The notes under the pieces are model-generated. The model did no database searches. It was not told the DNA's origin and saw only the letters and a program-made list of their open reading frames with translations. From Agrostemma githago (taxonomy: Eukaryota > Streptophyta > Magnoliopsida > Caryophyllales > Caryophyllaceae), in contig OY288256.1 in the NCBI GenBank assembly GCA_958450325.1, positions 52,362,953 through 52,426,952 of the forward strand: a DNA stretch of 64,000 bases. The letters are read 5' to 3'. Below are positions 31,190-42,141 of the stretch, one piece after another. Position 1 is the first letter of the stretch, and each line of letters opens with the position of its first letter. A program made the position numbers and the translations under genes.

Positions 31190-34100
31190 ATGAGACTCCA
31201 CCATCCTAGGTTTGACGGAGTTCCTAAAGAACCGTCATGTTGTATATTCCACTTTCTCTCTTCTCTTTAGTTTTTGTGTTTGTAATTGTGTTTTGTATGA
31301 TTTTGTTTCTAGGATTGGTTTGTTTTGTGAAACCCTTGTAATTTTGGAATCTTTGATGAGCGATGTGAGGTAGAGATTTTGATGAATGCTTTGAGCTTGT
31401 TTGGTAGGTGTAAAGTGAAGATGAATCCTAGAGAGGAATGGGTGTGGTTAGAGCTTGGATTTTGAGTTAGGGAGTCGGTTTTTGAAGCTTTGGATGAGCT
31501 TTTGGGGTTGTGGAGAGTTGGAAGACTCTTCCCGGCCGGGAGGAGAGCATCCCGACCGGGAAGGATGAGGCATACCGACCGGGAAGGAGCCATCCCGATC
31601 GGGATGAGGGTGCAAGAAGTTGAGCTTTCTGGAGCATGATCCCGACCGGGATGAGGGCTTCCCGACCGGGAAGGACATGTTATCCCGACCGGGACCAGCC
31701 GTCCCGACCGGGACCAGCCGTCCCGACCGGGATGGTCCCCTGCTTCCCTTTTTGCCTCTTCTTTGTCTTGTGAGCCCACCCAACCACTTTATACCCCCTC
31801 CCAACCTCCCTACCTATCCTTGCACATACCATATGACCCATGTACCTAATTTACATACCCTCACCTCATTTTCTCTTCACTTTACACCGAGATTCACATC
31901 AAATCCCACCCCATCATACCATTACTACCTCAACCATGCGGTATTATCAAGAATGAAGAGGAATAGCAATGATGATGACTAGCTATGTGCTTACATTGAT
32001 CATTGAGACGATGGAGTGAGTGAGTTGCTAACCGATCGGTATGCCAACTATCCTTTCTTTTCCGTCTTATATAGCTTGTATCCCTTTGCATGTTCCCCTT
32101 CCCCTTATATTTGTGTCATGGTGGCCCTCGGGGCCTTGGTATTATTGCTCCCGACTCTCGATGACGTGACTACATCGAGAGTCATTCAAAATTCAAATTT
32201 ACAAGATTTTCACCCCTTTTTTGGAATTAGTCGGATTTGGGCGGAATCCGGGCTAGGTGACTTGATTACACCTAGTCCTCCCCTCCCATTTCCTTTTATT
32301 TCTTCCCCCTTCCATATCTTTTCTTGTCTCGGCCCATGGTGACTTGACTACACCCCGGCCGTACACCTTCTACCTTTTTCTCCGCTTTATTTTTAATTTT
32401 TAGCTTTATTTTCCTAGTTTCTTTTCTTTTCTTTTGTCTCTCCGCACACTACGATCGAGCATGAGGACATTGCTCGGTTTAAGTGTGGGGGAGCGATATT
32501 CTATCATAGTTAGTTTTATTTTCCTAGTTTTTCTAAAAATCTTTAAAAATCCTAAAAATTTGAAATTTTTTCACAAAAATCAAAAAGATTTTTCTTTTGT
32601 GTGTTTTTCCTTTTTATGTCTTTGTATCGTATATTTGTTTTGCTGTGCGTGTTTTGCCTCCCTTTTTCCTTATAGGTTGCTTAAATCACCAATAGCTTTG
32701 GAGAGCTTTCAAGACCTCCGGTAACATCTTCTATTCCTTTTTCCCCTTTGTCTCTTGTGGAGTTTGGAGGAGATTGTGATGTTGTGTGCTCGGGTGGAGC
32801 TTGATGCATATTTGTGGTTGATTTGGTGACTTGTTTGGAAGTTCGGGGTGGTGTTTGTTTTGTTTTTGTGCTTGTCTTGTCTTGTTTTATTTTGTTGCCT
32901 TTTGTCTCTTTTTCTTTCGTTTTCGTTGTGTCTTTGTTTTGTGTGTGTAGTTGTGTCGCGTGTGTAAAAGGTTTTCGAAAACCCGGTTTTGAGGCTATGG
33001 TGCGAGTGTTTGATTTCCCTTCCTAGTAATGTAATCGAGTCTTGCACTTTATTCTAGTAGAATGACCATAAATCAATGATTTCGTTGGTCTTTTACCTTG
33101 AGTCCACCTATATTACTAGGGATTTACTACGGGATTTGCATTTTTGACCATTATGACCACCCACGGTGTGAAAAGGCCTTGGTTACCGAGTCCCGTCCCT
33201 TAGGTGACCGTGTTTGGGATTGTTTGATTAGTCCAAGTTCTCCACCTTTTTGTGGGTTTGAAGAGGGATCGCGACCCCCGACATACCCATTCCCCTACCT
33301 CCTACACATATCCAAACAATAAATTGCAATTTGTTGAAATCTATCTTTCTTAGTTGCAAAGAAATGCCTATCAATCAAATCAAGCCCAAAAGGGCAAAGA
33401 AAATGAAAGAAAGAAAGAAAAGAATGAAGAAAAAGAAAAGGCACAAAAAGCCAAAAAGAAAATACAAAAGATGAAAAAGAAATGGCATAGCAAAACAAAG
33501 CAAAAATACAAAAGAAAGAAAAATGCCAAAAGAAAACCCGTCTCACAAAAAGAATCCCCTCTCAAAAATAAGCCTTTTACCTACTATTACCGTGAAGAGC
33601 CTACCAAAGGACCGAGTCCCTAGGAAGGATGATAGCGGTAGTGGTCGGTCTTCCCTCACTTTGCAAATAATTCCACCTTTTTACTTGGACTAGTTAAGCG
33701 GTTTCGGGCATGGGACGACCCTCTTGGCTCATCGCTAAAGGGGGCGGGGTCTCACTTACCTACAGTGTCGACTAACACCGAGGTTCATCCTTTTTCCATC
33801 CCGCCGATCGTCCCGTAGTACGTTCTTAGAAAGTTAGGAGGACCTAGGTAAGTTACCAACGTTTTTGTTGCTTTGTTGTCATACTATTAGGGTTTAGTTC
33901 ATCTCGATTTGTATGATTAGATTGGGAACGTTGTCTCTTGCCTCGAGTCCTAAACCGGTGCTTCTTTCACCGCTTGTTTGAGGGAAGCGGTATTTGTTTT
34001 CTTTTGGGTGCAACCTTGTGTTTGTTTGTTGTATGCTTGCTTGTATGTGTGTTTTGTGTCCGGTTGCATCCACAGTTTTGTCGCAAGACCCCACTTGCCT

Positions 34101-34233
34101 TGCGGAGTACACTTTTCCTCTAAGTGTACTCGCTTGAGTTGAAAGGGCGTAGGGTGCGCTAATACCCACTCGGTTAGTTTAGTAGTTAGTATGTGCTTAC
34201 TCGAGGGCGAGTAAGGGTTAAGTGTGGGGGAGT
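31190..34233 (+). other. Long non-coding 3' part of array unit 1
   Basis: About 3 kb with no credible gene. It holds nine TCCCGRYCGGGA-type palindromes (31528-31735), a run of hairpins (32118-32361), two AAGTGTGGGGGAG motifs (about 32480 and 34219), and a Lys-codon-rich purine tract (33370-33540). The lysine-rich and arginine-rich open frames here reflect base composition. Confidence 0.7.
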
Positions 34234-35865
34234 TGATAAGTGTAGTTTGTAGTGCCTATTTTGTTGTATTTTGGTCCCATTTTCCTTGTGGAATCGCTCC
34301 TTGGGAACGGTTTATGGGCTACTCATGCTTCTTCTAGTTCGTTTCAGGTTCTCGAGACCATTCATGAAGAATTGGAACGATTCCGACTCGTTTCATACAC
34401 TTTTGGAGCCAACGAAGAGAAGGAACGATCACTCGATGCCTTGGATTTGACCCCGAGACCTTGGGACCCAATCCCGAGCCTCTTAGACTCGATCCCGAGA
34501 CCCGAGAATCGGTGAGAAGTCCATGAGAACCAAGGAGGGACCAAAAAGATCATAATGGAGGCCTACAAGGTCCTTCCCGGGCGGGATAATGCCTTCCCGA
34601 CCGGGAAGGAGGGCACAAAAGGAGAGGCTACTATCTTGAGCCAGTCCCGGCCGAGAAGGAACTCGTCCCGATCGGGACCGTCTCGTCCCGGGCGGGACCA
34701 ATCCGTCCTGGGCGGGACGAAGCACTGGCAGCCCGCTTTTGTTTCTTTTCTTCTCCTTATTCATTGTAACCCTATATATACCCTTCCTCTTGTATTCTTA
34801 TGGAATGTTCTTCACTTCCCACTAAACCCTAGACTATTTTAGGTTAAATTAGCTTAGATTAGTGTAGATTAGTACTTAATTACTCCTTAATCTAGTTAGT
34901 TACTCTTGTATTATTGGGATTCTTGAAGAATCTACCAATCTTGACAACATTGGTGGATGTTTGGGTATTCTTTTATGCAAGTGTTCATCTTTTCCATTCC
35001 TTTCTAGTTGGTATAATCTTTCTTCTCCTTTTACTCTTAATCTTTCATAGTTAATCAAGTTTTCATCTTTGTTATTGTTTGTTGTTCATCCTTATTTGTT
35101 CTTCATAATGAATGGGGTTGTTCTTGTGTTTGTTTCTTCTTGTTAGTGTTAGATTTAGTTTAGATATGGTTGAGTAGACTCTTGCTAGGGTTAGTAGGGT
35201 GATTTGGGTGTTTAATGGGTGATTAAGGGTTTGTTGGAGATGTTGGTGGAAGTTTTGGGTTTCCTCTTGGTTGATGCATGGAACATGTTTGATGAAATGC
35301 TTGAATGACATGTAGATGCATATGCTTGTTTTTCTTGCCTTTTCTCTTGTGGGTGGTGGTTTGCTCGTGGGTTTGGTTCCCTCACTACGTAGCAAGAGCC
35401 CGGTGAGGACGACCCCTAGGTCGGTCTACGTAGCGAGAGCCCGGACGTGACCTAGGCTACGAAAGCACGCTAGTAACCCCGTTTGTCATGTGTGTCGCTA
35501 AGATGGGTTCTATCAAGAACCTGTAGGTCAGTCTACGTAGCGAGAGCCCGGACTACACCTAGATTACCCGACTACCCCTTCACTTTAGCTCTTCCTTGAC
35601 CATTCCATCACCCCTTGAACCCGACCTAATCCTAGCCGTTTTCCTTACTTGTTTTCTTTGTCACCTTAGTCATAGTCTTAGCCTTCTCCCCTTCCTATCA
35701 TTTTAGCTTAGCTTAGTTCGTTGACCTAGTCTTGTATTTAGGTGACCTTAGTCTAGACACCTCATTACCGTCCCCGTGGATTCGACCCGACTTGCCCTAG
35801 CTACCCACTAGGATTAGCCGGTTATTATTTGACGGTGGGGATCCAAGGCAAATCCCTCACCATCA
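34234..35865 (+). repeat. Array LTR 2
   Basis: 1632 bp, starts tgataagtgtag after the polypurine motif, ends ccatca before the PBS. Shares ttgagccagtccc and gtagcaagagcc with LTR 3 only. Confidence 0.92.
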
Positions 35866-38800
35866 ATTTGGCGCCGTTGCCGGGGACGGTGCTAGTTTAG
35901 ACCTAGTTTGCCTATTTACTTGACTTTGTCTTTGTTTTTTTCTTTTTTTTTGTTCCTTTGCTTCTTGTGTGTGTGAAGTTTATTTCTCTCTTGTCTAGTG
36001 CCCAAAAAGCACTAGACTTCTCACGTTTGCTCCTAGTCCACAGTTTTTGCCTAGAGGTGGTCGCCATCCTCTTCTTTACAACTCAGAGCCGCATAAACGG
36101 ACAGTTGCTAGATTGAGAGGTTTCCAACCGGGTACAAGCCAAGATTTCGAGCAAGCATGAGGTTTGATCTAAACTCCCCACACTCGGGAGCCGATATGAG
36201 CTACTCCTCTCCCTCTATGGATCAAGAGTATGACATGACGTCCCCCTACCACTATCAAGCTTCTTGGGGTAATCAAGACACTAGTGGGTATGAACTTCAA
36301 GGATATGGAAACGGCTACCAACAAGTGAACGCTGATCAATCATATGATCATGGTGGCTATTACTCAAGCTATCAATGTGAACCCACCATGTTTCATCATG
36401 ATTCGCCGTATGGAAGGCAATTTCCCCAAAACCCACCACATTACCCTTCACCTCAACCACAATATGAACCCCATGACCCACAATACTACCAATCACCTCA
36501 ACCTCACTACCAACAATATGATGCCCCATCCCTTGGGCATCATCAAGATTTTCAAGGAGCTTTACAAGACCCCAATGACCACCAATAGCTAAACTTGGAG
36601 TTGTATCAATCGATTCTTCAATTGCAAAGGAGCCAACAAGAAATGGCCATCCAAATGCAAAAGAACCAAGATGAATTCATGGCCCAATGTCAAAGGGAAA
36701 ACGAGGCGAGGGATGCTCGATTAAATACGTTAATGGTTAAAACCTTAATGTTTTTATCCCGAACGTCACAACTAGATGAAGGGTGCCCACTTGAGAAAGG
36801 GGAGCAACCTAATCACGAAGCCGCCGATGTAGTTCCTTTTGAAAGCAAAACTTGCTTTGAAGAACCTCAATCGTCTACCCAAAAAGAGACGAATGAGGAT
36901 ATGGCTCTTGGTGAAGGCATCGTTAGTGAAGAATTGGAGGAGGTTAGTGAGTTGGATGAGTTGGTGGAATTTGTGAAGTTGTTGGGTGAATTTGACAAGC
37001 CTAAGTTGCCCTTGTCCGAGAATGTGGATAAGCATCAAGAGCCCCTTGCTAGTACACCAAGCAATGGTTTGGAAGAGATTGAAACCGCCGGTAGAAGTTT
37101 CAATCCTCTCCTCCAAGATGATGTGGGGACAAGTGATGAAGATGGGGAACCACAACTTGAGGAAAGTGTGGGGGTGTACAACAAGGAAATGAGGCGAAAG
37201 CCATTTTTTGTGCCTCTTATCAAGGACTTGAAGCTTGCTTGTGATTGGAGACGATGCTTAGGGAGGAAGAGGTCGGTAAAGCTCGTGGGATGGATAGACC
37301 CCGGAGACAACTTGAAAGATGACGTTGGGTCTTCAGAGGACTACTTCTTGCCTCTACCTTGGAGGCCGTGGAGGATAGCTTGGCTCGAGCACTCTTTGGG
37401 CCTTCATTACGATGTCGGTCTTGCGTTTGACTTGCTCCTCCAATCCCTTGAGGGCTATGGTTGAAGAATGAGACTCCACCATCCTAGGTTTGACGGAGTT
37501 CCTAAAGAACCGTCATGTTGTATATTCCACTTTCTCTCTTCTCTTTAGTTTTTGTGTTTGTAATTGTGTTTTGTATGATTTTGTTTCTAGGATTGGTTTG
37601 TTTTGTGAAACCCTTGTAATTTTGGAATCTTTGATGAGCGATGTGAGGTAGAGATTTTGATGAATGCTTTGAGCTTGTTTGGTAGGTGTAAAGTGAAGAT
37701 GAATCCTAGAGAGGAATGGGTGTGGTTAGAGCTTGGATTTTGAGTTAGGGAGTCGGTTTTTGAAGCTTTGGATGAGCTTTTGGGGTTGTGGAGAGTTGGA
37801 AGACTCTTCCCGTCGGGAGGAGAGCATCCCGACCGGGAAGGATGAGGCATACCGACCGGGAAGGAGCCATCCCGATCGGGATGAGGGTGCAAGAAGTTGA
37901 GCTTTCTGGAGCATGATCCCGACCGGGATGGGGGCTTCCCGACCGGGAAGGACATGTTATCCCGACCGGGACCAGCCGTCCCGACCGGGACCAGCCGTCC
38001 CGACCGGGATGGTCCCCTGCTTCCCTTTTTGCCTCTTCTTTGTCTTGTGAGCCCACCCAACCACTTTATACCCCCTCCCAACCTCCCTACCTATCCTTGC
38101 ACATACCATATGACCCATGTACCTAATTTACATACCCTCACCTCATTTTCTCTTCACTTTACACCGAGATTCACATCAAATCCCACCCCATCATACCATT
38201 ACTACCTCAACCATGCGGTATTATCAAGAATGAAGAGGAATAGCAATGATGATGACTAGCTATGTGCTTACATTGATCATTGAGACGATGGAGTGAGTGA
38301 GTTGCTAACCGATCGGTATGCCAACTATCCTTTCTTTTCCGTCTTTTATAGCTTGTATCCCTTTGCATGTTCCCCTTCCCCTTATATTTGTGTCATGGTG
38401 GCCCTCGGGGCCTTGGTATTATTGCTCCCGACTCTCGATGACGTGACTACATCGAGAGTCATTCAAAATTCAAATTTACAAGATTTTCACCCCTTTTTTG
38501 GAATTAGTCGGATTTGGGCGGAATCCGGGCTAGGTGACTTGATTACACCTAGTCCTCCCCTCCCATTTCCTTTTATTTCTTCCCCCTTCCATATCTTTTC
38601 TTGTCTCGGCCCATGGTGACTTGACTACACCCCGGCCGTACACCTTCTACCTTTTTCTCCGCTTTATTTTTAATTTTTAGCTTTATTTTCCTAGTTTCTT
38701 TTCTTTTCTTTTGTCTCTCCGCACACTACGATCGAGCATGAGGACATTGCTCGGTTTAAGTGTGGGGGAGCGATATTCTATCATAGTTAGTTTTATTTTC

Positions 38801-40510
38801 CTAGTTTTTCTAAAAATCTTTAAAAATCCTAAAAATTTGAAATTTTTTCACAAAAATCAAAAAGATTTTTCTTTTGTGTGTTTTTCCTTTTTATGTCTTT
38901 GTATCGTATATTTGTTTTGCTGTGCGTGTTTTGCCTCCCTTTTTCCTTATAGGTTGCTTAAATCACCAATAGCTTTGGAGAGCTTTCAAGACCTCCGGTA
39001 ACATCTTCTATTCCTTTTTCCCCTTTGTCTCTTGTGGAGTTTGGAGGAGATTGTGATGTTGTGTGCTCGGGTGGAGCTTGATGCATATTTGTGGTTGATT
39101 TGGTGACTTGTTTGGAAGTTCGGGGTGGTGTTTGTTTTGTTTTTGTGCTTGTCTTGTCTTGTTTTATTTTGTTGCCTTTTGTCTCTTTTTCTTTCGTTTT
39201 CGTTGTGTCTTTGTTTTGTGTGTGTAGTTGTGTCGCGTGTGTAAAAGGTTTTCGAAAACCCGGTTTTGAGGCTATGGTGCGAGTGTTTGATTTCCCTTCC
39301 TAGTAATGTAATCGAGTCTTGCACTTTATTCTAGTAGAATGACCATAAATCAATGATTTCGTTGGTCTTTTACCTTGAGTCCACCTATATTACTAGGGAT
39401 TTACTACGGGATTTGCATTTTTGACCATTATGACCACCCACGGTGTGAAAAGGCCTTGGTTACCGAGTCCCGTCCCTTAGGTGACCGTGTTTGGGATTGT
39501 TTGATTAGTCCAAGTTCTCCACCTTTTTGTGGGTTTGAAGAGGGATCGCGACCCCCGACATACCCATTCCCCTACCTCCTACACATATCCAAACAATAAA
39601 TTGCAATTTGTTGAAATCTATCTTTCTTAGTTGCAAAGAAATGCCTATCAATCAAATCAAGCCCAAAAGGGCAAAGAAAATGAAAGAAAGAAAGAAAAGA
39701 ATGAAGAAAAAGAAAAGGCACAAAAAGCCAAAAAGAAAATACAAAAGATGAAAAAGAAATGGCATAGCAAAACAAAGCAAAAATACAAAAGAAAGAAAAA
39801 TGCCAAAAGAAAACCCGTCTCACAAAAAGAATCCCCTCTCAAAAATAAGCCTTTTACCTACTATTACCGTGAAGAGCCTACCAAAGGACCGAGTCCCTAG
39901 GAAGGATGATAGCGGTAGTGGTCGGTCTTCCCTCACTTTGCAAATAATTCCACCTTTTTACTTGGACTAGTTAAGCGGTTTCGGGCATGGGACGACCCTC
40001 TTGGCTCATCGCTAAAGGGGGCGGGGTCTCACTTACCTACAGTGTCGACTAACACCGAGGTTCATCCTTTTTCCATCCCGCCGATCGTCCCGTAGTACGT
40101 TCTTAGAAAGTTAGGAGGACCTAGGTAAGTTACCAACGTTTTTGTTGCTTTGTTGTCATACTATTAGGGTTTAGTTCATCTCGATTTGTATGATTAGATT
40201 GGGAACGTTGTCTCTTGCCTCGAGTCCTAAACCGGTGCTTCTTTCACCGCTTGTTTGAGGGAAGCGGTATTTGTTTTCTTTTGGGTGCAACCTTGTGTTT
40301 GTTTGTTGTATGCTTGCTTGTATGTGTGTTTTGTGTCCGGTTGCATCCACAGTTTTGTCGCAAGACCCCACTTGCCTTGCGGAGTACACTTTTCCTCTAA
40401 GTGTACTCGCTTGAGTTGAAAGGGCGTAGGGTGCGCTAATACCCACTCGGTTAGTTTAGTAGTTAGTATGTGCTTACTCGAGGGCGAGTAAGGGTTAAGT
40501 GTGGGGGAGT
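35866..40510 (+). other. Array internal region 2
   Basis: Same layout as internal region 1 with few substitutions. It has a 2-bp shortening in the palindrome cluster (cttcccgtcggg near 37807) that it shares with internal region 3. Confidence 0.85.
36157..37467 (+). CDS. Amber-split unknown protein, array unit 2
   Basis: Identical layout to the unit 1 frame, with TAG at 36586-36588 and the downstream frame open to TGA at about 37462. No new disablement is seen. Confidence 0.55.
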
Positions 40511-42141
40511 TGATAAGTGTAGTTTGTAGTGCCTATTTTGTTGTATTTTGGTCCCATTTTCCTTGTGGAATCGCTCCTTGGGAACGGTTTATGGGCTACT
40601 CATGCTTCTTCTAGTTCGTTTCAGGTTCTCGAGACCATTCATGAAGAATTGGAACGATTCCGACTCGTTTCATACACTTTTGGAGCCAACGAAGAGAAGG
40701 AACGATCACTCGATGCCTTGGATTTGACCCCGAGACCTTGGGACCCAATCCCGAGCCTCTTAGACTCGATCCCGAGACCCGAGAATCGGTGAGAAGTCCA
40801 TGAGAACCAAGGAGGGACCAAAAAGATCATAATGGAGGCCTACAAGGTCCTTCCCGGGCGGGATAATGCCTTCCTGACCGGGAAGGAGGGCACAAAAGGA
40901 GAGGCTACTATCTTGAGCCAGTCCCGGCCGAGAAGGAACTCGTCCCGATCGGGACCGTCTCGTCCCGGGCGGGACCAATCCGTCCTGGGCGGGACGAAGC
41001 ACTGGCAGCCCGCTTTTGTTTCTTTTCTTCTCCTTATTCATTGTAACCCTATATATACCCTTCCTCTTGTATTCTTATGGAATGTTCTTCACTTCCCACT
41101 AAACCCTAGACTATTTTAGGTTAAATTAGCTTAGATTAGTGTAGATTAGTACTTAATTACTCCTTAATCTAGTTACTTACTCTTGTAGTATTGGGATTCT
41201 TGAAGAATCTACCAATCTTGACAACATTGGTGGATGTTTGGGTATTCTTTTATGCAAGTGTTCATCTTTTCCATTCCTTTCTAGTTGGTATAATCTTTCT
41301 TCTCCTTTTACTCTTAATCTTTCATAGTTAATCAAGTTTTCATCTTTGTTATTGTTTGTTGTTCATCCTTATTTGTTCTTCATAATGAATGGGGTTGTTC
41401 TTGTGTTTGTTTCTTCTTGTTAGTGTTAGATTTAGTTTAGATATGGTTGAGTAGACTCTTGCTAGGGTTAGTAGGGTGATTTGGGTGTTTAATGGGTGAT
41501 TAAGGGTTTGTTGGAGATGTTGGTGGAAGTTTTGGGTTTCCTCTTGGTTGATGCATGGAACATGTTTGATGAAATGCTTGAATGACATGTAGATGCATAT
41601 GCTTGTTTTTCTTGCCTTTTCTCTTGTGGGTGGTGGTTTGCTCGTGGGTTTGGTTCCCTCACTACGTAGCAAGAGCCCGGTGAGGACGACCCCTAGGTCG
41701 GTCTACGTAGCGAGAGCCCGGACGTGACCTAGGCTACGAAAGCACGCTAGTAACCCCGTTTGTCATGTGTGTCGCTAAGATGGGTTCTATCAAGAACCTG
41801 TAGGTCAGTCTACGTAGCGAGAGCCCGGACTACACCTAGATTACCCGACTACCCCTTCACTTTAGCTCTTCCTTGACCATTCCATCACCCCTTGAACCCA
41901 CCTAATCCTAGCCGTTTTCCTTACTTGTTTTCTTTGTCACCTTAGTCATAGTCTTAGCCTTCTCCCCTTCCTATCATTTTAGCTTAGCTTAGTTCGTTGA
42001 CCTAGTCTTGTATTTAGGTGACCTTAGTCTAGACACCTCATTACCGTCCCCGTGGATTCGACCCGACTTGCCCTAGCTACCCACTAGGATTAGCCGGTTA
42101 TTATTTGACGGTGGGGATCCAAGGCAAATCCCTCACCATCA
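40511..42141 (+). repeat. Array LTR 3
   Basis: 1631 bp and nearly identical to LTR 2; private differences include ccttcctgaccggg and ttgtagtattggg. Confidence 0.92.

Larger units (their letters stand above)
29588..34233 (+). other. Array internal region 1
   Basis: Opens with the PBS (TGGCGCCGTTGCCGGGGA, 29591-29608), then a leader hairpin (29715-29739), the amber-split frame (29879-31189), and a palindrome cluster (31528-31735). Next come a hairpin series (32153-32361), the first hairpin plus polypurine motif (32456-32493), and a purine-rich tract (33354-33590). The second hairpin plus polypurine motif (34196-34231) directly precedes LTR 2. No pol genes. Confidence 0.85.

Noticed and set aside
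31309..31804. Minus-strand Arg/Gly/Ser-rich open frames of 103-164 codons, repeated in each array unit
   Set aside because: They are translations of the TCCCGRYCGGGA palindrome cluster; the same palindromes read similarly on both strands and no domain is present.
33354..33623. Lysine-rich 89-codon frame in each array unit
   Set aside because: It translates an A/G-rich tract of the non-coding 3' region; no start context or domain, and the GH1-intron element has a non-coding purine tract in the same relative place.
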